Shown in pieces: positions 40,446 through 47,775 of a stretch of DNA of 64,000 bases. A program made the translations under genes and the position numbers. Source of the DNA: Actinoplanes flavus (lineage in GTDB: Bacteria > Actinomycetota > Actinomycetes > Mycobacteriales > Micromonosporaceae); contig NZ_JAGFNS010000030.1 in NCBI RefSeq assembly GCF_017592555.1, forward strand, positions 1-64,000, in the 5' to 3' direction. Position 1 is the stretch's first letter. The number at the start of each line of letters is the position of its first letter. Under the pieces are notes generated by a model. It saw nothing but the letters and a program-made list of their open reading frames with translations, was not told where the DNA came from and did not search any database.

Positions 40446-43352
40446 ATGCCGACGACAGTGATCAGGCGGGACTTCGACGCGGTGCTCTTCGGCCTGGACG
40501 GCGTCCTGATCCCGCGCATGGCGGACCATCCGGAGGCCGAGGCGTTTCCCGGATCCATCGCCTGGGTCCGTGAGCTGCGGGAGGCGGGTCTGCGGACCGC
40601 CGTGGTGACCGGCCACCTGGACGGCGCCGCCGTCCTGGCCGGCACCGGCTTGACCAACCTGTTCGACACCGGCGTCGACGGCCGGGCCGCACGGGAGCTG
40701 GGCCTCTCCGGCGAACCGGGCCCCGGCATGCTCCTGGAGGCCGCCCGCCGGCTCGGTGTGGCGCCGGAACGCACGGCGGTGGTCGACGACACGGCGGAGG
40801 GTGTGGCGGCCGGCCGGGCGGAGGGGTTCGGCCTGATCATCGGGGTCGACCGGGACGGATCCGCGGCGACGCTCGCCGGAAACGGCGCCGATCTCGTGGT
40901 CGCCGACCTCGGCGAGCTGCTGGTCGCGGCCACCGACGACGCGCACCGCGCCGGTCCGAAGGAGCACCGGCTGCTGGCGGCGGGCCGCCGGCTGGTGGCC
41001 GCCGCCAGCGACCATTCGACCGATCCGTGGCGGATCGTCGAGCACATGTACAACCCTGGCTATGTCGAGCAGACCGAGACCCTGTTCGCGGTGGCCAACG
41101 GCTACCTGGGCATCCGCGGCGCGTTCGAGGAACGCGAGCCGTCCTTCCGGCCCGCGACGCTGCTCAACGGCTTCCACGAGACCTGGCCGATCGTCTATCC
41201 GGAGAACGCGCACGGCTTCGCCACCACCGGGCAGACCATCGCCCCGGTCCCGGACGGCACCGCCCTGCGGCTGTACGTCGACGACGACCCGGTCACCTGC
41301 GAGACGACCGAGGTCCGCGAGTTCGAGCGGGCCCTGGACATGCGCCGCGGCGTCCTGGACCGCACGGTCGTCTACCAGCTGGCGGACGGGCGGCGGTTCC
41401 GGCTGGTGACCACCAGGTTCGTGTCACTCGTCCAGCGGCACCTGGCCGGCATCCGCTTCGAGCTGACCGCCCTCGACGCCCCCGGCCGGGTCGTCATCAT
41501 CTCGGAGATGGTCCTGCACCGTCCGGCGACCGAGACGGCGGCCTTCGACCCGCGGCAGACCCGGGCGCTCGACGACCGGGCGCTGATGCCCGACGGCGAT
41601 CGCACCGACGGCGTACGGGTGATCCGCGGCTACCGGACGGCGCGCAGCGGGTTGCGGGTGGCGGCCGGAATGGATCACCAGTTCGACACCGAGATTCTCA
41701 CCCACGTCCGTACGAGGGTCGACGACGACCGTGTCCTCGTGGCGTTCGAAGGTGAGGCGCCGGTCGGCCGGACGGTCACGCTGACCAAGTGGCTCGCCTA
41801 TCACTACGGCCCGGCGCAGAGCACCGACCTGTTCGAACGCACCGCGGTGACCCTGCACCGGGCCCGCGACACCGGCTACCCGGCCGCGCTCGCCGCCCAC
41901 CAGGACCAGGTCCGCTCCTTCTGGGAACACAGTGACGTGGTCTGGGAGGGCGCGCCCGCCGCCCAGCAGGCGCTGCGGTTCAGCCTGTTCAGCGTCATGC
42001 AGGCCACGCTGCGTGCGGAGGGCCACGGGATGCCGGCCAAGGGCCTGACCGGGACCGGGTACGAGGGCCACTACTTCTGGGACACCGAGGTGTACGTCCT
42101 GCCGTTCCTGGTGCACACCTGCCCCGAGGTGGCGCGCAGCCTGCTCATGCACCGGGTGCGGATGCTGCCCGACGCCCGGCGCCGGGCCCGCGAGGTGGGG
42201 TGCGCCGGCGCGCTGTTCCCGTGGCGCACCATCGGCGGCGACGAGGCGTCGGCGTACTACGCGGCCGGGACAGCGCAGTACCACATCGACGCGGACATCG
42301 CCTACGCGCTCGACCAGTACGTCCGGATCACCGGCGACACCGACCTGCTGTTCCGGCACGGCGCCGAACTGCTGGTGGAGACCGCCCGGATGTGGGCGCA
42401 CCTGGGCTTCTTCTCGGAACGCCGGGACGGCCGGTTCGTGATCCACAAGGTGACCGGGCCGGACGAGTACACCACGGTCGTCGACAACAACCTGTTCACC
42501 AACGTGATGGCCGCCGAGAACCTGCGGCTCGCCGCGGACGTGGTGGACCGCCTGCGCCGGGAGTCGCCGCCGGATCACCACCGGCTCGTCGAGCGCACCG
42601 GACTGGACGACGCGGAGGTGCGGCTCTGGCGGCGGGCCGCCGACGAGATCTACATCCCCTACGACGAGCAGGCCGGGGTGCACCTGCAGGACGACGGTTT
42701 CATGGACCAGGCCCCGTGGGACTTCGCCGGCACACCACGCGACCGGTACCCGCTGCTGCTGCACTATCACCCGCTCGTCATCTACCGGCACCGGGTGATC
42801 AAGCAGGCCGACGTCGTCTTCGCCACGGTCCTGCTCCCGGAGCGGTTCACCGCCGACCAGCGCCGCCGGATCTTCGAGCACTACGACCCGCTGACCACCG
42901 GCGACTCCTCGCTGTCGGAATGCGTGCAGGCGATCGCGGCGGCCGACGTGGGCAAGTACCGCACGGCCGAGGAGTACCTGGTCGACGCCGCGGCCGTCGA
43001 CATGGCCGACACCGCCGGCAACCTGCGCGACGGCATCCACATCGCCTCGGCCGGCGGCACCTGGATGGCGCTCGTCTACGCGTTCGCCGGGTACCGCTGG
43101 CGCACACCGGTACCCGAGTTCGCGCCGATGCTGCCGACCCGGGCCCGCCGGCTGCGGTTTCCGCTGCGGATCCGCGAATCGGTGCTGGAGGTCGACATCG
43201 AGCCCGACCGGGTCACCTACTCGATACGCGACGGCGAATCGCTGACCGCCCGGCACCACGGGCAGCCGTTCACCGTCACCGCCGAGGCGCCGGTCTTCTT
43301 CCCCGGCCGCTACCGCACCCACGACGCCGGGCCCGGCTCCCCACCACACTGA
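40446..43352 (+). CDS. GH65 glycoside phosphorylase/hydrolase with degenerate N-terminal HAD domain
   Basis: A 968-residue chain. Residues 1-180 are a HAD/beta-phosphoglucomutase-like domain whose motif I reads LFGLDGVL, so the nucleophilic Asp is Gly16. The remainder is a full GH65 enzyme: an N-terminal beta-sandwich, (alpha/alpha)6 motifs EGHYFWDTEVYVLPF, and the general acid E674 in TGPDEYTTVVDNN. A phosphate-binding segment (IKQADVV, SSLSE) suggests a phosphorylase acting on maltose, trehalose or kojibiose-type disaccharides. Active HAD-GH65 fusions would turn beta-glucose 1-phosphate into glucose 6-phosphate; here that step seems lost. Confidence 0.9.
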   Translation: MPTTVIRRDFDAVLFGLDGVLIPRMADHPEAEAFPGSIAWVRELREAGLRTAVVTGHLDGAAVLAGTGLTNLFDTGVDGRAARELGLSGEPGPGMLLEAARRLGVAPERTAVVDDTAEGVAAGRAEGFGLIIGVDRDGSAATLAGNGADLVVADLGELLVAATDDAHRAGPKEHRLLAAGRRLVAAASDHSTDPWRIVEHMYNPGYVEQTETLFAVANGYLGIRGAFEEREPSFRPATLLNGFHETWPIVYPENAHGFATTGQTIAPVPDGTALRLYVDDDPVTCETTEVREFERALDMRRGVLDRTVVYQLADGRRFRLVTTRFVSLVQRHLAGIRFELTALDAPGRVVIISEMVLHRPATETAAFDPRQTRALDDRALMPDGDRTDGVRVIRGYRTARSGLRVAAGMDHQFDTEILTHVRTRVDDDRVLVAFEGEAPVGRTVTLTKWLAYHYGPAQSTDLFERTAVTLHRARDTGYPAALAAHQDQVRSFWEHSDVVWEGAPAAQQALRFSLFSVMQATLRAEGHGMPAKGLTGTGYEGHYFWDTEVYVLPFLVHTCPEVARSLLMHRVRMLPDARRRAREVGCAGALFPWRTIGGDEASAYYAAGTAQYHIDADIAYALDQYVRITGDTDLLFRHGAELLVETARMWAHLGFFSERRDGRFVIHKVTGPDEYTTVVDNNLFTNVMAAENLRLAADVVDRLRRESPPDHHRLVERTGLDDAEVRLWRRAADEIYIPYDEQAGVHLQDDGFMDQAPWDFAGTPRDRYPLLLHYHPLVIYRHRVIKQADVVFATVLLPERFTADQRRRIFEHYDPLTTGDSSLSECVQAIAAADVGKYRTAEEYLVDAAAVDMADTAGNLRDGIHIASAGGTWMALVYAFAGYRWRTPVPEFAPMLPTRARRLRFPLRIRESVLEVDIEPDRVTYSIRDGESLTARHHGQPFTVTAEAPVFFPGRYRTHDAGPGSPPH

Positions 43353-43398
43353 CGCCCGCCCACCCCGTCCGGCGCGTCCGCTGAACTACCCTGCCGCC

Positions 43399-44001
43399 AT
43401 GGGCAAAGCGGAACTGGAAGAGTTGATCGTCGCGGATGCCACGGCGCTACGGGCCTGGCTGGCCGAGCACCACACCACCTCCCCCGGCGTGTGGCTCGCC
43501 CTGACCAGGAAGGGCGGCACCGTCACCACGCTCACCTGGCAGCAGGCCGTCGACGAGGCACTGTGCGCCGGCTGGATCGACGGGCAGGCCCGCAAACGCG
43601 ACGAGCACTCGTCGTGGATCCGGTTCACCCCGCGTACGGCCCGCAGCTCCTGGTCGCAGCGCAACGTCGGGCACGTCGCCCGGCTGGAGGCGGAGGGCCG
43701 GATGCTGCCCGCCGGCCGCGCCGCGGTGGAGGCCGCGAAGGCCGACGGCCGGTGGGCGGCCGCCTACGCCCCGCCGTCGGAGGCCGAGGCGCCGGCCGAC
43801 CTGCTGGCCGCGATCGCCGCCGACCCGGCCGCGCAGGCCATGTTCGACGTCCTCACCAAGACCAACCGGTTCGCCCTGATCCACCGCCTCAACGCCGTCA
43901 AACGGGCCGAGACCCGCCAGCGCAAGATCACCGAGTTCGTCGCGATGCTGGCCCGCCACGAGACCGTCTACCCGCAGAAGGCGAAGCCCCCGACGGGCTG
44001 A
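43399..44001 (+). CDS. YdeI/OmpD-associated family protein
   Basis: A 200-residue protein with the family hallmarks RAWLAEHHTTSPGVWLALTRK, EALCAGWIDGQARKRDEHSS, FTPRTARSSWSQRNVGHV and a lysine-rich C-terminal RKITEFVAML. Members are linked to bacteriocin or peptide stress protection, mechanism unknown. The start ATG lies 6 bases after a TACCCT box, so expression may be leaderless. Its end overlaps the kinase-like gene on the other strand by 74 bases. Confidence 0.88.
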   Translation: MGKAELEELIVADATALRAWLAEHHTTSPGVWLALTRKGGTVTTLTWQQAVDEALCAGWIDGQARKRDEHSSWIRFTPRTARSSWSQRNVGHVARLEAEGRMLPAGRAAVEAAKADGRWAAAYAPPSEAEAPADLLAAIAADPAAQAMFDVLTKTNRFALIHRLNAVKRAETRQRKITEFVAMLARHETVYPQKAKPPTG

Positions 44002-45454
44002 CGGGACGCTCGGACGCGGTGACCGCGCCGCGCAGCGCGTCCGCGAGGTCGCCGATCGAACCCCGGGCGGGGGCGGCCAGGATGCGTTCCACCAGGCCGC
44101 GCAGTTCGGGCGTGAACCACGGCACCGCTTGCGCCGGTGGCCCCGCCGCGGACAGGTCGGGTTCCGGGTGGGCCAGCCGGGCGGTCAGCAACGCGACCCG
44201 GACCACGTCGCGCTGTGCCGGGGTCAGCCCGTCGGGGGTCTCCCACAGCGGCTGATGGATCCGCGGCGCCGCCCGGTCGTCCGCCGCCACCACCCCGTCG
44301 GTGTCGATCAGCAGACCCACACCGGTGTCACCGCGTACCCCGTAGGCGAAGTTCTTCCAGGCCGTGTCGCCGTGCGCCAGCCCGAGCGAATGCAGCAACT
44401 CGTGCGCGGCGGCCACGTCCCGGGCGATCTCGGCCCGCTGCCGGACGGTGGTCCGGCGGCTGCCGGTGTAGTCGGGTTCCTCGTCGCACAGGTAGTCACC
44501 GGTCTGCAGGTCGCCGCCGACCAGCAGAAACGGTGAGGTGATCCGTTCGTAGAGGACTCCGGTGGCGGTGTCGCCGTCGGCGACGACCGCGACCGGCCAG
44601 AGCAGGATCCGGGCGGCGAGATCCCGGCGGTCCGGCGGCAGCCGGTCGATCCGGGACAACATCTCGCGGTACGGCGTGAGCTCCCGCCGCCCGCCGGCGG
44701 TGAACCGCTTGTGCACGAACGATCGCGGGTCCCCGTCGATGGTGGCGGCCCGGATGTGCTCGTGCCAGCCGATGGTGCCGTGCTCCCGGACCCGGTCGGC
44801 CGTCACCACGTCGAGCAGCTCGGCGACGTCACCGACGGTGTGCCGGTCCACCAGCTCCCGCGCCCGGCGGGAGAGCGGGATCGTCGCGCGGGGCGTGCCG
44901 GTGAGTTCCACGGCCCGCCGGAACACCGGTGACAGCACGACCGCTACGGCGCTGAGCACGGTCGTCTCGGGGGCCGGCCCGAACGGCAGCGCGACGGCCG
45001 CCCCGGCCACCGCCAGCGACAGGGTGTGCGCGAGCGCCCGGTCGCGGGCCGCCGGGTCGCCGGCGCGGCGCAGCGCCCACCACAGCCACAGCAGCCCGGT
45101 CAGCAGGGTGCCCGCGGTGACGGCGAGCACCCGGCCGGGGTCGAGCGGCAGCCCGTCCCACGCGGCGTTGACCTCGGCACGCCACACGGCGATCTGGGCG
45201 CCGATCCAGATGACGGCCAGCCCGCAGAGAGCGGTGACCGCGTCCGAGCGGGCCCGCCGCGCCCGTCGCCGCAGCCCGCGGGCGGCGACGGCGGCCGGAT
45301 CGGCGCGCCGGGCGGCGCGACGGCGCAGTTCGGCGGCCGCCTGGTAGAGATGACCGGCCTCGGCGCGGCGGCGGTCGATCAAGCGCCGGGCCGGCGCGGT
45401 GAGGATCTGCCCGGCCACGACCAGAGCCATCAGCCACCAGCCCGGTTCGATCAC
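43928..45454 (-). CDS. Membrane-anchored kinase-like protein (TerY-P-type module)
   Basis: The 508-residue product starts at GTG 45454, overlapping the PP2C stop as GTGA. Four hydrophobic segments lie in the first 170 residues (for example LMALVVAGQIL, VTALCGLAVIWIGAQIAVW). A soluble kinase-like domain follows, with the catalytic-loop pattern HGDTAWKN (H361, D363, N368) and LLIDTDGV as the metal-binding Asp. A segment WHEHIRAATIDGDPRSFVHK looks like the ATP-binding Lys strand. It is the last gene of the operon with GTPase, Hsp70-like, vWA and PP2C genes. A Ser/Thr kinase role opposed by PP2C is inferred. Confidence 0.7.
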   Translation of the reverse strand: MIEPGWWLMALVVAGQILTAPARRLIDRRRAEAGHLYQAAAELRRRAARRADPAAVAARGLRRRARRARSDAVTALCGLAVIWIGAQIAVWRAEVNAAWDGLPLDPGRVLAVTAGTLLTGLLWLWWALRRAGDPAARDRALAHTLSLAVAGAAVALPFGPAPETTVLSAVAVVLSPVFRRAVELTGTPRATIPLSRRARELVDRHTVGDVAELLDVVTADRVREHGTIGWHEHIRAATIDGDPRSFVHKRFTAGGRRELTPYREMLSRIDRLPPDRRDLAARILLWPVAVVADGDTATGVLYERITSPFLLVGGDLQTGDYLCDEEPDYTGSRRTTVRQRAEIARDVAAAHELLHSLGLAHGDTAWKNFAYGVRGDTGVGLLIDTDGVVAADDRAAPRIHQPLWETPDGLTPAQRDVVRVALLTARLAHPEPDLSAAGPPAQAVPWFTPELRGLVERILAAPARGSIGDLADALRGAVTASERPVSPSGASPSAGRRSRGGPASRRTR

Positions 45455-46290
45455 GTGACGCCGGCGGGCAGCTCGTGGTGGCCGATCCAGGCGACCGCGG
45501 CGGCGCGGTCGTCGTCGCGGTCGGCCCGGCGGACGCCGAGCGCCGCGAGGAACTCCAGCGGGGTCGGCGGCGCCGCCCACATCCGGGCGAGGAATCCGGT
45601 CGCCGGTTCCTCCGCTTCCCCGCTCAACAGCCCGTCGGTGGCGAGGATCAGCGTCTCGCCGTCGTGCAGCACCGGTTCCCGCAGGGTGAGCCGGTGGCCG
45701 TGGCCGGGCAGGGCGAAGGTGGGCGGGGCCGGCCGGCTCGCCGCGCGCGTACCGAACAGCGGGGTGACCCGGCCCCCGCGCATCAGCCAGGCGGTGGAGT
45801 CGCCGACCGCGGCGACGGCGGCGGTGACCGAACCGCCGGCCGGCACCGCGGTGGGGAGGAGCGCGATGGTCAGCGTGGTCATCGGTTCGCTGAGGTGGGC
45901 GGACAGGCTGGCGTCGACGTCGCCGACGATGCCGCGCAGCAGGGTGGGCAGATCGATGCCGGGTCGGGTGTGCCGGGTCCGGCAGGATTTCACCGCGTAC
46001 CCGGTGGCCCACCGGGCGGCGCGGCCCGCCTGCTCGCCGGTGCCGACCCCGTCGGCGACGGCGAGCAGGCAGAGCCGGGCGTGCGGGTCGGTCCAGACGG
46101 CGAACGCGTCGTTGCCGGTGTGCCAGGGCCGCCGCTGCTCGCCGGCGACCGTCCCGGCCCGGACGGTGAGTGCTCCGGCCTGCCCGCCGTCGTAGGCGAG
46201 CGCCGGCGGGACGGTGTTCACCGGGCCCCGGTAGAGCTGCGGTTCCAGCCAGGGCCGGTCGGTGGCGCCGAGGGTGGGCAGGTCCGACAT
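45451..46290 (-). CDS. PP2C-type protein phosphatase (TerY-P-type module)
   Basis: A 279-residue protein starting at ATG 46290, inside the vWA stop context (TGATG). PP2C metal and phosphate motifs are visible: NDAFAVWTD, AVADGVGTGEQAG (D80), VAAVGDSTAWLM, LILATDGLL and the C-terminal DDDRAAAV. It is the only phosphatase in the operon and would reverse phosphorylation by the adjoining kinase. PP2C plus kinase plus TerY vWA is the known TerY-P triad. No membrane segment; cytoplasmic. Confidence 0.85.
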   Translation of the reverse strand: MSDLPTLGATDRPWLEPQLYRGPVNTVPPALAYDGGQAGALTVRAGTVAGEQRRPWHTGNDAFAVWTDPHARLCLLAVADGVGTGEQAGRAARWATGYAVKSCRTRHTRPGIDLPTLLRGIVGDVDASLSAHLSEPMTTLTIALLPTAVPAGGSVTAAVAAVGDSTAWLMRGGRVTPLFGTRAASRPAPPTFALPGHGHRLTLREPVLHDGETLILATDGLLSGEAEEPATGFLARMWAAPPTPLEFLAALGVRRADRDDDRAAAVAWIGHHELPAGVT

Positions 46291-46961
46291 CACGGCTCCA
46301 CCGGCTCGCCGAGGACCTGGCTGCCGGGTGGGGCGACGGTACGCGGCTCCCCGTGCACCACACTCGACACCACCGACTTGAGGATCAGCTCACCGAACCG
46401 CCGGATGGCCTCGCTCGGCTGGGCGGCGTGCGCGGCGATGTAGGCGGCGGCCGGGTCCGAGGCGAGCCGGGCGAGGGTGGCCGTGTGCACCTGGCCGAAC
46501 CCGAACGGGATCAGCCGCAACCGGCCCGCGCCACCGGCGGCGGCGAGCATCGCGTCGTACTCGGTCTGCCAGCCGGACGTCACGTCCCGCGACGAGTTGG
46601 CCTGCCCGTCGGTGAGCATGAAGACCATCGTGTCGGTGTGCGGGCCGAGAGCCGGCAGGTCGGCCCGCAGCGCGGCGGCGAGCCGGTCGAACGCCGCCGC
46701 GAACGAGGTGGGCCCGCTCGCCGTCAGCTCGGGTACGGCGGTCGTCGAGTGCAGCCGGGTCAGCGGCAGGTCGACGGTGGCGTCGGCGGCGAAGGAGACC
46801 AGGCAGATCCGGGTCTGGTGCCGGATGGTCGGGTCACGGGAGAGGCTGGCGAGCAGGTCCCGGATGACCTCGTTGACGACGGTGATCGCGGTGACCGGCC
46901 CGGCGGTGTGCGCCATCGACGCGGACCGGTCGGCCAGGATGTAGATCGGGAAGACCGGCAT
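46290..46961 (-). CDS. TerY-like von Willebrand factor A domain protein
   Basis: A 223-residue protein with a complete MIDAS site: DRSAS (D11, S13, S15), T85 in SGPTSF and D118 in LTDGQAN. The opening FPIYILADRSASM and the C-terminal SVVSSVVHGEP are typical of TerY. TerY proteins bind metal and probably present partner proteins to the kinase and phosphatase. The start codon follows the upstream stop by one base, and the stop overlaps the PP2C start. Confidence 0.85.
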   Translation of the reverse strand: MPVFPIYILADRSASMAHTAGPVTAITVVNEVIRDLLASLSRDPTIRHQTRICLVSFAADATVDLPLTRLHSTTAVPELTASGPTSFAAAFDRLAAALRADLPALGPHTDTMVFMLTDGQANSSRDVTSGWQTEYDAMLAAAGGAGRLRLIPFGFGQVHTATLARLASDPAAAYIAAHAAQPSEAIRRFGELILKSVVSSVVHGEPRTVAPPGSQVLGEPVEP

Positions 46962-46962
46962 C

Positions 46963-47775
46963 TCAGTTTCCCTCCGGCGCGAGCAGCGCGTACCCCGGGG
47001 TGAGGTCGCCGCCGGACATCCGGGGCAGCCGCACCACCTGGAGCACGTGCCCGTTGGCCTGGGGATGGCCGGACAGCACCGAACATCGCGCCAGATCGAT
47101 GTACTTGCGGAAGCTCGGGTCGTCACGGCGGAACAGGTCGGCCTGCACGTCACTGCCGTTCTCGATCAGAACCTTCATCGTGTACGCGGTGAGCGCACCC
47201 AGCAGATCACGCCACAGTGAACCGTGCCGCGCCGACGGCAGGTACACCGACGAGACCGCCTCGTGGGTCGCCACCGCCCACCGGTCGGCCGGCTCCGCCC
47301 GCAGACCGTCGCGGATGGTGAGCAGGCGCAGCCGGGCCACCCACCCGGGCACCCGCTGCGTGGCGGGCCGGCCGGGTTCGATGAGCACCACCTCGGCGAG
47401 CCCGCCGAGCAGCATCGCGGCGGTGTCGGCGAGCCCGCCGACCGTACCGGCGGCACCGTCGCCGTCCGTGGGGGCAACCGTCCGCAAGCCGGTGAGCAGG
47501 GTGGTCTCGCCGGCGCGCAGCGTCGGGAACTCGTAGCCGGCCGAGGCGGTGAACGCGGCCGGGCGGACACTGTCGACGCTGCCGGCCGCGGTCCACTCGG
47601 CGGCCAGCCGGGCCGCCATCGACCGGGTCAACGGGTCGGCCTCGGCGAGCAGGCCGATCAGCGGGGCGACCGCGCCGTCGCGGCGACCGGTGAACCCGGC
47701 GGCCGCGACCGGCCGGCCGAGCACCTCGCTGAGGTCCCGGGCCAGGTCGTCGGCAAGCGGTTCAGCGCTTGCCAT
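46963..47775 (-). CDS. Uncharacterised operon protein (270 aa)
   Basis: Starts at ATG 47775 inside the last codons of the Hsp70-like gene (14-base overlap), so its translation is coupled. It is soluble, leucine/alanine-rich at the N-terminus and beta-rich in the middle (YEFPTLRAGETTLLTGLRTV, RLRLLTIRDGL). The C-terminal SVLSGHPQANGHVLQVVRLP is conserved-looking. No family is recognised. Position between the SrfB-like and TerY-like genes makes it a likely adaptor between the two halves of the system. Confidence 0.75.
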   Translation of the reverse strand: MASAEPLADDLARDLSEVLGRPVAAAGFTGRRDGAVAPLIGLLAEADPLTRSMAARLAAEWTAAGSVDSVRPAAFTASAGYEFPTLRAGETTLLTGLRTVAPTDGDGAAGTVGGLADTAAMLLGGLAEVVLIEPGRPATQRVPGWVARLRLLTIRDGLRAEPADRWAVATHEAVSSVYLPSARHGSLWRDLLGALTAYTMKVLIENGSDVQADLFRRDDPSFRKYIDLARCSVLSGHPQANGHVLQVVRLPRMSGGDLTPGYALLAPEGN

